A stretch of 64,000 bases of DNA, taken from the NCBI RefSeq assembly GCF_009720485.1, contig NZ_CP045245.1, positions 806,001 to 870,000 on the forward strand, read 5' to 3'. How positions within the stretch are numbered: the first letter of the stretch is position 1; every line of letters starts with the position of its first letter. Positions 33,340-43,424 of this stretch are shown here, piece by piece. The DNA is from Cellulomonas sp. JZ18. Lineage in GTDB: Bacteria > Actinomycetota > Actinomycetes > Actinomycetales > Cellulomonadaceae. The position numbers and the translations under genes are program-made. The notes beneath the pieces are model-generated. The model saw only the letters and a list, made by a program, of their open reading frames with translations. It was not told where the DNA came from and searched no databases.

Positions 33340-33795
33340 ATGACGTCGACGGCGGCGGAGCGTCGCGCCCGCGCGAAGGTCGAGTACGACGCGTTCCTCG
33401 CGGCGTGCCCCAGCCACCAGCTGCTCGGCCGGATCTCGGACAAGTGGGTGGCGCTCGTGCTCACCGCGCTCGGCAGCGGCGGGACGGAGGCGGGCTGCGA
33501 GGGCGTTCCGCGCCCGCTGCGCTACTCCGAGCTGCAGCGTCTGCTCGCCGGGGTCAGCCCGAAGATGCTGACGCAGACGCTGCGCTCCCTGGAGCGCGAC
33601 GGCCTCGTGACGCGCACCGTGACGCCGACGGTCCCGGTGACGGTGTCCTACGCGCTCACCGACCTGGGCCTGTCGCTGCACGCGGTCGTGCGTGGGTTGA
33701 AGGCGTGGGCGGAGGCGCACATGGACCAGGTGGCCGGGCACCGCGAGGCGTACGACGCGCGCACCGCCGCACCCGCCGACGCGGTCAGTCCGTGA
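33340..33795 (+). CDS. HxlR-family regulator
   Basis: A 151-residue winged-helix regulator. The family pattern is plain: CPSHQLLGRISDKWVALVL, then RYSELQRLLAGVSPKMLTQTLRSLERDGLV and YALTDLG. The Cys before Pro at about residue 24 corresponds to the redox-sensitive Cys region of some HxlR proteins, so electrophile or oxidant sensing is possible. ATG at 33340 has GAGAGGAG six bases upstream. Divergent from the aldo/keto reductase gene, its likely target. Its 3' end overlaps the convergent mutT1 gene by 11 bases. Confidence 0.92.
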   Translation: MTSTAAERRARAKVEYDAFLAACPSHQLLGRISDKWVALVLTALGSGGTEAGCEGVPRPLRYSELQRLLAGVSPKMLTQTLRSLERDGLVTRTVTPTVPVTVSYALTDLGLSLHAVVRGLKAWAEAHMDQVAGHREAYDARTAAPADAVSP

Positions 33796-34762
33796 CGGGG
33801 GAGCGGTGCGTCTCGACCGCGACGACGCGGGGACCGCGCCGCGTGACCGCGGCGTGCGCGACGAGCACCTCACCCGGCTGCAAATAGGGGTTGCGGGTCG
33901 GCAGCGCGTCCGCGACCGCCCGGCGCGAGTGGGCCGCCAGCACGTCGAGGACGGTCGGCAGCACCGGCCGGTGCGTGCACAGGACCGTGTCGCGCCGGTC
34001 GTCGAGGCAGCCGCGGACGAGCGCGGCCACGCGCGCCGGGGACTCGTCGTGCTCCGCCTCCGTGAGGACGTCCGTGACGTCGGGCGCCAGCCCTGTCGCC
34101 CGCGCGTACGGAGCCATGGTCGCCGCGCAGCGCTCCCACTCGCTGGTCACCACGCGACCGACCCCGAAGGCCGTGAGCGCGGGCACCATCGCCGTCGCCT
34201 GGCGCAGGCCCAGCCCCGTGAGCGGACGGTCCCCGTCGTCGCCGCCCCACAGGCTGCGCTTGCGGGCCTGCCCGTGCCGCGCGACCACGAGCGCGCGCGT
34301 GTCGAGCCGGTCCTTGGCGTAGGTCTCGACCAGCACGTCGAGCGGTCGCCGGTCGGCCTTGCGGGTCAGGCGCGACGCCGCCTCGGCCACGTCGCACCAC
34401 TCCCAGCGGTCGATCTCGCCGGCGCCGGCCGGCGTCACGGGCGGACGGGCCCCGAGCGCCGCCGCGTCGTGCCGGCCCGCGACCTGCGCCGCCCAGTACC
34501 GCACGACCTTGCGCCGCCCGTCGCCGAGCGTGTACTCGACCGCCGGCAGCGGGACGCCCAGCACGACGGGCAGGCCCGTCTCCTCCTCGACCTCGCGCAC
34601 GGCGGCGACGGGGAAGGGCTCGCCCGGGTCGAGCTTGCCCTTCGGCCACGACCAGTCCTGGTAGCGCGGCCGGTGGACCAGCGCGACCTGCAGCCGCCCG
34701 GCGCGCACGCGCCACACGAGAGCGCCCGCGGACCGGACCGCGGGCAGTGCAGCCGCCCTCAC
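33785..34762 (-). CDS. mutT1: MutT1-like NUDIX hydrolase-histidine phosphatase fusion
   Basis: A 325-residue two-domain protein: NUDIX domain (about 1-145) with the box [23 protein letters not shown], and a histidine phosphatase domain (about 165-325) opening with [11 protein letters not shown]. Mycobacterial MutT1 has this same fusion and hydrolyses 8-oxo-GTP/dGTP and diadenosine polyphosphates, protecting against oxidised nucleotides. As there, it lies directly downstream of ppk. GTG at 34762 overlaps the ppk stop by four bases (GTGA), so translation is coupled. The catalytic RHG and NUDIX residues are intact. Confidence 0.92.
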   Translation of the reverse strand: MRAAALPAVRSAGALVWRVRAGRLQVALVHRPRYQDWSWPKGKLDPGEPFPVAAVREVEEETGLPVVLGVPLPAVEYTLGDGRRKVVRYWAAQVAGRHDAAALGARPPVTPAGAGEIDRWEWCDVAEAASRLTRKADRRPLDVLVETYAKDRLDTRALVVARHGQARKRSLWGGDDGDRPLTGLGLRQATAMVPALTAFGVGRVVTSEWERCAATMAPYARATGLAPDVTDVLTEAEHDESPARVAALVRGCLDDRRDTVLCTHRPVLPTVLDVLAAHSRRAVADALPTRNPYLQPGEVLVAHAAVTRRGPRVVAVETHRSPVTD

Positions 34763-36993
34763 CGCGAGGAGCCCGGCCGGCGCCTCTGCCGCTGGACGAG
34801 TGCCTCCTGCAGGTCCACCAGCGGGCCGTCGGGCCCGAGGTGGTGCCGCTGCCACACGCCGTCGGCGTCGAGGTGCCACGACGACGTGCCGTCGTCCACG
34901 GACTCGTCCACCAGCTCGACGAGCTCCGCGACGTGCGCCGGGTCGGACACGCGCACCAGCGCCTCGACGCGGCGGTCCAGGTTGCGGTGCATGAGGTCCG
35001 CCGAGCCGATGAACACCTCGGGCCCCTCGAAGCCGTCCTCGGGGCCGGGCGTCGCGTGCGCGAAGGCGAAGACCCGCGAGTGCTCGAGGAACCGCCCGAG
35101 GATCGAGCGGACCCGGATCGTCTCGGAGAGCCCCGGCACGCCCGGCCGCAGCGCGCAGATGCCGCGCACGTTGATGTCGACCGGGACGCCGGCCTGCGAC
35201 GCGCGGTACAGCGCGTCGATGACCGCCTCGTCGACCATCGAGTTGACCTTGATCTTGATCCACGCCGGCTCGCCGCGACGCGCCGCCTCCGCCTCGCGCT
35301 CGATGCGGGCCACGAGCCCGGTGCGCACCGAGCGCGGCGCCACCAGCAGGCGGTGGAACCGCGACTTCGGCGCGTAGCCCGACAGCTGGTTGAACAGGCG
35401 CGTGAGGTCCTGACCCACCTCCGGGTCCGCGGTGAGCAGACCGAGGTCGGTGTAGAGGCGAGCGGTCTTCGGGTGGTAGTTGCCGGTGCCGACGTGGCTG
35501 TAGCGGCGCAGCCCGTCCGCCTCCTGGCGGACCACGAGCGAGAGCTTGCAGTGCGTCTTCAGGCCGACGATGCCGTAGACGACGTGCACGCCCGCCTGCT
35601 CGAGCTTGCGCGCCCAGGAGATGTTGTTCTGCTCGTCGAACCGCGCCTTGATCTCCACGAGCGCGAGGACCTGCTTGCCCGCCTGGGCGGCGTCGATGAG
35701 GGCGTCGACGATCGGGGAGTCGCCCGACGTGCGGTAGAGCGTCTGCTTGATCGCGAGCACGTGCGGGTCGGCCGCCGCCTGCTCGAGGAACGTCTGCACC
35801 GACGTCGAGAACGAGTCGTACGGGTGGTGCAGCAGGATGTCGCGGGCCCGGATGGCCGCGAACACGTCCGTCGGGTTCGACGACTCGACCTCGGCCAGGT
35901 GCCGGTGCGTGGCCGGCACGAACCGCGGGTACTGCAGCTCCGGCCGGTCGAGGTCCGCGATGAGGTGCAGGCCCGTGTGGTCGAGCGGCGCCGGCAGCTC
36001 GTAGACGTCGTCCTCGGACATGCCGAGCTGGCGGACGAGGAACTTGCGCACCCGCCCGCTGATCCCCTCGGCGAGCTCGAGGCGCACCGGAGGGCCGAAC
36101 CGGCGGCGCAGGAGCTCCTTCTCCATCGCCTTGAGCAGGTTCTCGGCGTCGTCCTCCTCGACCTCCACGTCCTCGTTGCGCGTGATGCGGAACGTGTGGA
36201 ACTCACGGACCTCCATGCCGGGGAACAGCTGGTCCAGGTGCTGGGCGATGACGTCCTCGACGGGCACGAACGACATCGGCCCGCTGTCCGCACCCGCCGA
36301 GGCGTGGTCCGGCGCGGACGGGCGGCCGGACGCGTCGACGGCGATGTAGCGGGGGAGCAGCGGCGGGACCTTCACCCGCGCGAAGTGCTCCTTGCCGCTG
36401 GTCGGGTTCACGACGCTGACCGCGAGGTTGAGCGACAGGCCGGAGATGTAGGGGAAGGGGTGCGCCGGGTCCACCGCCAGCGGCGTGAGGACCGGGAAGA
36501 TCTGCCGGCGGAAGAACTTGTGCAGGCGGTCCTGCTCGGCCTCGCCGAGGTCGTCCCACCGGACGATGGTGATGCCCTCCTTGGCGAGGGCCGGCTGGAC
36601 GTCCCGCGCGAACACCTGCGCGTGCCGGGCCATGAGCTCGTGCGCGCGCTCGCTGATCGCCTCCAGCACCTGCCGCGGGGACAGGCCCGAGGCCGCGGTG
36701 ACGGCGATGCCCGTCGCGATGCGCCGCTTGAGGCCGGCGACGCGGACCATGAAGAACTCGTCGAGGTTGGACGCGAAGATCGCGAGGAACCGCACCCGCT
36801 CGAGCAGCGGCAGGTCGGGGTCCTCGGCGAGCTCGAGGACGCGCTGGTTGAACGCGAGCCAGGACAGCTCGCGGTCGAGGAACCGGTCGTCCGGGAGCGG
36901 ACCGGTGTCGGGCAGCGCGCCGGGGTCCTCGGTCTCGACGTGCTCGGCGATGCTGGCGGCGAGGTCCGGGTCCATCGGGGGCGCGTCGGTCAT
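34759..36993 (-). CDS. ppk1: Polyphosphate kinase 1
   Basis: Reversible synthesis of polyphosphate from ATP. The 744-residue protein has all four PPK1 domains: N domain ([18 protein letters not shown]), head domain (about 140-360), and two PLD-like C domains. The autophosphorylated His is 481 in GLKTHCKL, followed by [14 protein letters not shown]; the second catalytic His is 669 ([12 protein letters not shown]). ATG at 36993 follows CACCAT by six bases and lacks a ribosome site. Middle gene of mshD-ppk1-mutT1 (52 bases after mshD, 4-base overlap with mutT1). Phosphate genes lie 3 kb away. Confidence 0.97.
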   Translation of the reverse strand: MTDAPPMDPDLAASIAEHVETEDPGALPDTGPLPDDRFLDRELSWLAFNQRVLELAEDPDLPLLERVRFLAIFASNLDEFFMVRVAGLKRRIATGIAVTAASGLSPRQVLEAISERAHELMARHAQVFARDVQPALAKEGITIVRWDDLGEAEQDRLHKFFRRQIFPVLTPLAVDPAHPFPYISGLSLNLAVSVVNPTSGKEHFARVKVPPLLPRYIAVDASGRPSAPDHASAGADSGPMSFVPVEDVIAQHLDQLFPGMEVREFHTFRITRNEDVEVEEDDAENLLKAMEKELLRRRFGPPVRLELAEGISGRVRKFLVRQLGMSEDDVYELPAPLDHTGLHLIADLDRPELQYPRFVPATHRHLAEVESSNPTDVFAAIRARDILLHHPYDSFSTSVQTFLEQAAADPHVLAIKQTLYRTSGDSPIVDALIDAAQAGKQVLALVEIKARFDEQNNISWARKLEQAGVHVVYGIVGLKTHCKLSLVVRQEADGLRRYSHVGTGNYHPKTARLYTDLGLLTADPEVGQDLTRLFNQLSGYAPKSRFHRLLVAPRSVRTGLVARIEREAEAARRGEPAWIKIKVNSMVDEAVIDALYRASQAGVPVDINVRGICALRPGVPGLSETIRVRSILGRFLEHSRVFAFAHATPGPEDGFEGPEVFIGSADLMHRNLDRRVEALVRVSDPAHVAELVELVDESVDDGTSSWHLDADGVWQRHHLGPDGPLVDLQEALVQRQRRRPGSSR

Positions 36994-37045
36994 GTGCCCA
37001 TGGTGGCACCGCCGGGTGAACGCGTCGTGTCGTCCCGGGGCGGTG

Positions 37046-38020
37046 TCACCCGCCGGCCGGCGCGGCCTGCCCGGGCGGCCCGTACATGACGTCGACGGCG
37101 GCGCGCGTGAAGCCCGCCCGCTCGTAGGTGTGCACGGCGACGGTGTTCTCGGCGCCCGTGTAGAGGATCGCCGTGCGCAGCCCGCGGTCGCGCAGGTGCG
37201 CCAGGCCGAGCGCCGTCAGCGCGCGTCCCAGGCCCAGCCCCTGCGCGTCGGGGTCGACGCCGACCACGTAGATCTCCCCGACCTCCTCCTCGGGGCCCGC
37301 GTCGGGGGCCTCGCCGCGCGGGTGCACCTTCGTCCACACCGAGCCGAGCAGCTGACCCTCGCGCTCCGCGAGCAGGAAGCCGGCCGGGTCGAACCACGGC
37401 TCCGCCTCCCGCGCGCGCAGGTCGGCCGACGTCATGCGGCCCTGCTCGGGGTGGTGGGCGAACGCGCGCGCGTTGACGCGCCGCCACGCCTCCTCGTCCT
37501 GCCCGGGGACGAACGTCCGCACGGTCACGCCGGGAGGCAGGACCGCGTCGGCCGGCGGGTGGGCCTCGAGGTCGACGCGCATGCGCAGGAGCTCGCGGAC
37601 CACGACGAGCCCGGCGGCACGGGCCGCCGCGCGCGCGGCGGGCACGTCACCGTGCGCCCACACCGACAGCCGCCGCCCCGGGACCGCCGCCGTCTCCTCC
37701 TGCGCACGGGCGAGCAGCGTGGCCGCGACCCCCCGGCGCCGGTGCGCGGGGTGGACGACGACCTCGGCGCTCACGCGCGTGGTCGTCCCCACGTCGAGCT
37801 GGGCGTAGCCCACGAGCGCGTCGTCGCCCGTGCGTGCGAGCAGGTGCACCACGGGCGCCTCCGGCTCGGTGAGCCACAGCAGCGGCTGCTCGGACAGCGG
37901 GGCCACGCCGTCGGCCGCGGCCGACGCCCGGTGCAGCTCGCGGACCGCCTCCGCCGCTGCCGGGTCCAGGGGCCCCGCGACGGCCGTCACGCGGGCCGGC
38001 GCGTCGGTGTCGCTCGTCAT
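37046..38020 (-). CDS. mshD: Mycothiol synthase
   Basis: Acetyltransferase for the last step of mycothiol synthesis (acetylation of Cys-GlcN-Ins). The 324-residue protein consists of two GNAT domains: acetyl-CoA loops [10 protein letters not shown] (about 95-104) and QGLGLGRAL (about 258-266). Other MshD features are [30 protein letters not shown] and the ending [21 protein letters not shown] at 38020 is chosen; the frame remains open upstream without a better start. First gene of the unit with ppk1 and mutT1. Marks the organism as a mycothiol-producing actinobacterium. Confidence 0.95.
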   Translation of the reverse strand: MTSDTDAPARVTAVAGPLDPAAAEAVRELHRASAAADGVAPLSEQPLLWLTEPEAPVVHLLARTGDDALVGYAQLDVGTTTRVSAEVVVHPAHRRRGVAATLLARAQEETAAVPGRRLSVWAHGDVPAARAAARAAGLVVVRELLRMRVDLEAHPPADAVLPPGVTVRTFVPGQDEEAWRRVNARAFAHHPEQGRMTSADLRAREAEPWFDPAGFLLAEREGQLLGSVWTKVHPRGEAPDAGPEEEVGEIYVVGVDPDAQGLGLGRALTALGLAHLRDRGLRTAILYTGAENTVAVHTYERAGFTRAAVDVMYGPPGQAAPAGG

Positions 38021-38224
38021 GGACCCATCCCACCACGCCAGGTCGCCCGGACGAGGGGGCGGACGCGGCACGCGCGGGACGCCGTCCGGGTGACGCGCGG
38101 CGCGGCGGCCGCCCGGTCCGTCCGGTGCGTCCGGGTCCGGTGTGGAGGGCTCGTGCACGCCCCGGTGCCGAGGGGTGGGCCGGGCGGCGCCGCCGCGCGG
38201 TGCGCGGGTAGCGTGGACGCCGCC

Positions 38225-39507
38225 ATGGAGCCCGTCGCCAGCGCCACCCCCGCCGCCGCCGGGCGGCGTGCACGCCGGGCGGACCGGGGACCGCGCGCCG
38301 TCGAGGTCGACGTGCTCGTGGTCGGGGCCGGGCAGGCGGGGCTCTCCACCGCCTACCACCTGCAGCGCACGGGCCTCGTGGCGGTCGGGTCGCGCGGGTG
38401 GGAGCACGCCGCCGGCACGTTCGTCGTCCTCGACGACAACGCCCGTGCGGGCGGCGCGTGGCAGCACCGCTGGCGCAGCCTCACGATGGCCGACGCGCAC
38501 GCGGTGCACGACCTGCCCGGCATGCCGCTCGTCGTCGTGGACCCCGCCGAGCCCGCCGCCGACGCGGTGCCCTACTACTTCGCGCAGTACGAGGACGCGT
38601 ACGCGCTCAACGTGCAGCGGCCGGTGCGCGTCGACCGGGTGGAGCGCGCCGCGCGCGGGGACGGCGACGAGCCGCGCTACCTCGTGACCACGCGGCACGT
38701 CGGGCACCCGGACGAGGTCGTGGTGTGGTCCGCGCGCGCCGTCGTCAACGCGTCCGGCACGTGGCAGCGCCCGTTCTGGCCGTCGTACCCCGGCCGCGCG
38801 ACCTTCCGCGGACGACAGCTGCACACCCGTGACTACCGCGCCGCACGCGACCTGGCCGACGGGCACGTGGTGGTCGTGGGCGGCGGTACGTCGGCCGTCC
38901 AGCTGCTCCTGCAGATCGCCGAGGTCACCACCACCACCTGGGTGACGCGACGTCCGCCGCGCTGGGTGGACGCGGAGTTCACCCCCGAGCTCGGCCGTGA
39001 CGCCGTGACGCGCGTCGACGAGCGCACGCGCGCCGGCCTGCCGCCCCGGTCCGTCGTCAGCGTCACGGGCCTGCCGCTGACCCCCGCGTACCGCGAGGGC
39101 ATCGCCTCCGGGGTGCTGCGCGCGCGGCGCGTGTTCGACCGCGTCGAGCCGGACGGCGTCGCGTGGGACCCCAGCGCCCCCGCGCTGCGGGCCCGCGACG
39201 CGGAGGACGGCGCCGACCTGCCCCCGACCTGCCCGGCCTCGCGCCCGACCTCGGCGGCTGGGTCGACGGCCCGCCGTTCGTCGCCGCGCGCACGATCCTG
39301 TGGGCCACGGGCTTCCGCTCGGCGCTGGACCACCTCGCACCGCTCGGCCTGCGCGCGCCGGGCGGCGGGATCCGCATGGACGGCACCGAGGTCGTCGGCG
39401 AACCGCGCCTGCAGCTCGTCGGCTACGGCCCCAGCGCGTCGACGATCGGTGCGAACCGCGCGGGCCGCGAGGCGGTCCGCCGCCTGCGGCGCGTGCTCGG
39501 CTGGTAG
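38225..39507 (+). CDS. FAD-dependent monooxygenase-like oxidoreductase (frameshifted in this sequence)
   Basis: A flavin-containing monooxygenase-type protein (restored length 427). It has the FAD Rossmann motif VVGAGQAGLSTAYHLQR near residue 36, GGAWQHRWRSLTMAD, a second NADPH motif VVVGGGTSAVQLLLQIA, and late ILWATGFRSALDHL (the ATG motif). The last third lies in another frame; adding one C to the CCCCC run at 39221-39225 joins them (DLP|PDLPGLAPDLGGW). TAGCGT upstream and the lack of a ribosome site fit a near-leaderless start at the ATG. Substrate unknown. Confidence 0.82.
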
Positions 39508-39522
39508 CGCGCGCCGCACGCA

Positions 39523-39557
39523 CGTCGGCCCCCGTCCCGGCAGGACGGGGGCCGACG
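39523..39557. terminator. Bidirectional terminator hairpin
   Basis: CGTCGGCCCCCGTCC (39523-39537) pairs perfectly with GGACGGGGGCCGACG (39543-39557), between the convergent flavoprotein and mannanase genes. Confidence 0.8.
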
Positions 39558-39573
39558 CGTGCGGGTGCCGGTG

Positions 39574-40974
39574 TCAGGAGCAGGTCACCGGGATCGTGCC
39601 CGTGGGTGCGGTGCCCGACCCGATGAAGCCGGCGCTGGTCGACTGACCCGCGCCGAGCGCGCCGTTCCACGCCGCGTTCGTGACCGTGACGCTGCCGCCC
39701 GACGCGGTGAACGCCCCGCTCCAGCCCTGTGCGACGCTCGCGCCGCCCGGCAGCGAGAACTGCGCGCGCCAGGACGTGATCGCCCGGCTGCCGGCCTTCA
39801 CCTCGAGCGCCCCCTGGAACCCGCCGGGCCACGACCCGGTGATCCGCAGGGTCGCGGTGCAGGCGCCGCCGGGGTTCTGGGTCGGCGTCGCGGTCGGGGT
39901 CACCGTGGGGGTGGGCGTCACCGTCGGGGTCGCGGTGACGGTCGGCGTCGGCGTGGGCGTCGCACCGTCGAAGAACGTCGCGGTGCGCGCGGTCGCGCGG
40001 ATGCCGTTCGGGCCGGTGAAGATCCGGGTGCCCCACGAGGTCATCCGCGCCGGGTCGAACGCCGTCACCATGTCGAGGTACTCGACGCCGCCGCCGTTGC
40101 CGGACCACGACCAGCCGTAGTAGCCGATCCCGCGGCGCTGCGCCTCGGCCATGATCGTGTCCTCGTCCGGGTTGCCGTCCGAGTGGTCGTGGCCGAACTC
40201 GCCGATGACGAGCGGCAGGCCGTGCGCCGCGAACGCGTCGAGGTACGCGGTGATCGTCGACGCCTGCGCGTACACGCCGTACATGTGCACCGAGAACAGG
40301 ACGTTGCCGTCCGGGTCCGCCGCGGCGACCGTCGGGGCCTGGTCGCGCATGATGCCGCGCCAGTCCTGCCCCCACATCGGCGCGTCCACCACGATGTTGT
40401 GCCGCAGCCCGGCCGCCCGGATCGTGCGGATCGCCGCGGAGGTGTCCGCGGCCCACTGCGCCGAGACCGTCTCGTTGTTGCCGTACGGCTCGTTGCCGAT
40501 GTTGATCTGGATGAAGTCCTCGGTGCCCTGCAGGGTGCTGCGCAGGCCCACCCAGTACTGCGCCGCCTGGGCGAGCGTCGCGGCGCCGGACTGCTCGCCG
40601 TAGCCGGTGGTGTCGTGCACCTCGAGCATGCAGACGAGCTGGTTCGCGCGGCACAGGGAGATGACGCCGGCGACGTCCGCCGCGTCGTTCTGGGTCCAGC
40701 GCGTGCCGTTCGACAGCACGACGCGCAGCGCGTTCGCGCCCGCCGCGCGGATGGCGGGGACGGCCCGCGGCGTCTCGGACACGTACCAGGTGTGCGCGTG
40801 GCTGACACCACGGGCGACGAACGGGGTGCCGTTCTCCTCGACGAGGCGGGTGCCCTCGACGTGCAGACCGACGGGGTCCGCCGCGGAGGCGGTGGTCGCC
40901 ACGGCGGTCACGCCGCCGACGGCGAGCAGCGCGGTCGCGCACGCGGCGACCGCACGGGTGGACAGGTGCTTCAT
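39574..40974 (-). CDS. Secreted beta-mannanase, GH5 + CBM2
   Basis: Extracellular endo-1,4-beta-mannanase. The 466-residue precursor has a signal peptide (about 1-31), a GH5 barrel (about 33-335), a Thr/Pro/Val linker (338-368) and a C-terminal CBM2 (370-466) closed by Cys372 and Cys465. Acid/base Glu162 is in INIGNEPYG and nucleophile Glu259 in VIGEFGHDH. LHVEGTRLVEENGTPFVARG and the run LEVHDTTGYGE point to the GH5_8 mannanase group rather than cellulases; an endoglucanase cannot be wholly excluded. ATG at 40974 follows GAGGA. Two palindromes like the LacI-type box of cellulase genes lie upstream. Confidence 0.92.
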   Translation of the reverse strand: MKHLSTRAVAACATALLAVGGVTAVATTASAADPVGLHVEGTRLVEENGTPFVARGVSHAHTWYVSETPRAVPAIRAAGANALRVVLSNGTRWTQNDAADVAGVISLCRANQLVCMLEVHDTTGYGEQSGAATLAQAAQYWVGLRSTLQGTEDFIQINIGNEPYGNNETVSAQWAADTSAAIRTIRAAGLRHNIVVDAPMWGQDWRGIMRDQAPTVAAADPDGNVLFSVHMYGVYAQASTITAYLDAFAAHGLPLVIGEFGHDHSDGNPDEDTIMAEAQRRGIGYYGWSWSGNGGGVEYLDMVTAFDPARMTSWGTRIFTGPNGIRATARTATFFDGATPTPTPTVTATPTVTPTPTVTPTATPTQNPGGACTATLRITGSWPGGFQGALEVKAGSRAITSWRAQFSLPGGASVAQGWSGAFTASGGSVTVTNAAWNGALGAGQSTSAGFIGSGTAPTGTIPVTCS

Positions 40975-41073
40975 GGGACGTCCTCGTTCCGTGAAGGGGT
41001 GGCTGACGAGCACCCGCCCGTCTGTCCGCCGGCCGGTGACGGGCGGGTGCGCGGGTCACACAACCAGCAGGTC

Positions 41074-41087
41074 GGGAAGCGCTCCAC
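41074..41087. promoter_or_regulatory. CebR/CelR-like box upstream of mannanase
   Basis: GGGAAGCGCTCCAC matches 10 of 14 positions of the TGGGAGCGCTCCCA operator of cellulase genes in actinobacteria, with the central AGCGCT intact. A weaker relative (GGGAAGCGCACTCC) begins at 41130. Confidence 0.5.
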
Positions 41088-41172
41088 GCGCCTAAACGCT
41101 TCGCCGTCGCGCCCCTCCCCGGCCCCTGCGGGAAGCGCACTCCGGTCCCCGTCCCGACCGTCCCCGCACGCG

Positions 41173-41208
41173 CCGACGGCCCGGCACCCCGCGGGGGCCG
41201 GGCCGTCG
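41173..41208 (-). terminator. Terminator hairpin after acs
   Basis: CCGACGGCCCGGC (41173-41185) pairs with GCCGGGCCGTCGG (41196-41208), 19 bases downstream of the acs stop on the minus strand. Confidence 0.7.
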
Positions 41209-41226
41209 GCGAGGAGCTGCGGCGGG

Positions 41227-43250
41227 TCAGTCGGACGAGGCCGCGGGCGTGTTCAGGCCGGCCGCGATGAGGTCCATGACCGAGGAGTCCGCGAGCGTCG
41301 TCGCGTCCCCGACCTGCCGGTGCTCCGCCACGTCGCGCAGCAGGCGTCGCATGATCTTGCCCGACCGGGTCTTGGGCAGCTCCGGCACCACGAGGATCTG
41401 CCGCGGCTTGGCGATGGGGCCGATCTCGCGCGCCACGTGGTCGCGCAGCGTCTGCTGCACGGCGCCGGCGTCCGCGCCCGCCGCCTCCGTGGCGTCACCG
41501 CGCAGGATGACGAACGCGACGACGGCCTGCCCGGTCGTCTCGTCGGTCGCGCCCACGACCGCGGCCTCCGCGACCCACGGGTGCGAGACCAGCGCCGACT
41601 CGATCTCGGTGGTGGACAGCCGGTGCCCCGAGACGTTCATGACGTCGTCGACGCGTCCGAGCAGCCAGATGTCGCCGTCCTCGTCCTTCTTGGCGCCGTC
41701 CCCGGCGAAGTAGATGCCCGGGAACCGGGACCAGTACGTGTCCTTGTACCGCTCGGGGTCGCCCCAGATGCCGCGCAGCATCGACGGCCAGGGCTCGGTG
41801 AGCACCAGGTAGCCCCCGTGCCCGTTCGGCACGGGCTTCGCGTCGTCGTCGACGACGTCGGCCGCGATGCCCGGCAGGGGCACCTGCGCCGACCCCGGCT
41901 TGGCCTCCGTGACCCCGGGCAGCGGGCTGATCATGATCGCGCCGGTCTCGGTCTGCCACCACGTGTCGACGACGGGCGTGCGGTCGCCGCCGATGACCCG
42001 GCGGTACCAGGTCCACGCCTCGGGGTTGATGGGCTCGCCCACCGAGCCGAGCACGCGCAGCGACGACAGGTCGAACCGGCCGGGGATCTCCTCGCCCCAC
42101 TTCATGCACGTGCGGATCGCCGTCGGCGCGGTGTAGAGGATCGACACCTTGTACTTCTGCACGATCTCCCACCACCGGCCGCGGTGCGGGGTGTCGGGCG
42201 TGCCCTCGTAGATGACCTGCGTCGCGCCGTTCACGAGCGGCCCGTAGACGACGTAGGTGTGGCCCGTCACCCAGCCGATGTCGGCCGTGCACCAGTACAC
42301 GTCCGTCCCGGGCTTGAGGTCGAAGACGTTGAGGTGGGTGTAGGCCGCCTGCGTGAGGTACCCACCCGTGGTGTGGAAGATGCCCTTCGGCTTCCCGGTC
42401 GTGCCCGACGTGTAGAGGATGAACAGCGGGTGCTCGGCCTCGACGTCGACGGGCGTGTGCTGCGGGGAGGCGACGTCGACGGCCTCGTGCCACCAGACGT
42501 CGCGGCCCTGCGTCCACTCCACCGGCTGCCCGGTGCGGCGCACCACCAGCACGTGCTGCACGCTCGGTGCGCCCTTCGCGAGCGCCTCGTCCACGGCGGG
42601 CTTCAGCGCGCTGGCGTTGCCCCGCCGAAAGCCGCCGTCGGCGGTGACGACGAGCTTCGCCTCGGCGTCGAGGATGCGCGAGCTCAGGGCCTCGGCGGAG
42701 AACCCGCCGAACACGACCGAGTGCGGGGCGCCGATCCGCGCGCACGCGAGCATCGTCACGACGGCCTCGGGGATGAGCGGCATGTAGATGGCCACGCGGT
42801 CGCCCGTGCGCACACCGAGCGCGGAGATGGCGTTGGCCGCCTTGGAGACCTCGCGCTGCAGGTCCGCGTACGTGAGCGTGCGGGTGTCGCCGCCCTCGCC
42901 CTCGAAGTGCAGCGCGACCCGGTCGCCGTTGCCCGCCTCGACGTGCCGGTCGACCGCGTTGTACGCCGCGTTGAGGCGGCCGTCGGCGAACCAGCGCGCG
43001 AACGGCGCGTCGGACCAGTCCAGGGTCTGCGTGAACGGCGTCGACCACGTGAGGAGCTCACGGGCCTGCTCGGCCCAGAACGTGGGGCGGTCGGCGTTGG
43101 CCCACGAGTACAGGTCGGCCGTCGCGTTGGCCTGCGCCGCGAACTCCGGGGACGGGGGAACCGGCGGTCCTCCGTCAGGAGGTTCTCCAGGCCGGGCGAC
43201 GCGGCGGGCGCGGCGTCGGTCGGTGTGGCGGCGGCGGACGGTTCGGTCAC
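41227..43250 (-). CDS. acs: Acetyl-CoA synthetase (frameshifted in this sequence)
   Basis: AMP-forming enzyme making acetyl-CoA from acetate, ATP and CoA. Restored length is 674 residues. Core motifs: YTSGTTGKPKGI (ATP loop), VVDTWWQTETG, GRVDDVMNVSGHRLSTTEIE and the acetylatable Lys near the C-terminus in LPKTRSGKIMRR. The first 32 residues (MTEPSAAATPTDAAP...) are in a different frame; one extra base in the five-base G run at 43154-43158 (C on the coding strand) joins them to PPSPEFAAQANATADLY. GTG at 43250 has GGGAGA upstream. A terminator follows. Loss of one base in such a core enzyme is more likely a sequence error than real. Confidence 0.93.
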
Positions 43251-43424
43251 GGTGTCTCCCTGCGCAACGGCGTCGGTGCGGCTCTTCGGTGCTGACCTGA
43301 GGGGTCCTCGCCACGGACCTTAGTCCCGGGCGCGGACGCGGCGCACGCACGCGGACCGGCGCCCGGGTCGTCCGGTGCGTGGCGGACCGGGGTCCGGTCC
43401 GTCCGGATCGCCCCCGGCGCCGCT

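Noticed and set aside
34747-37089. 780-codon plus-strand frame opposite ppk1
   Set aside because: Low-complexity Arg/Val/Leu composition with no family motif; it is the antisense shadow of ppk1 in GC-rich DNA.
37046-41140. Very long minus-strand open frame of over 1300 codons
   Set aside because: Only the first-transcribed far end overlaps antisense to other genes; the real gene is mshD at its 3' part (37046-38020). The remainder is antisense to the flavoprotein and shadows the mannanase.
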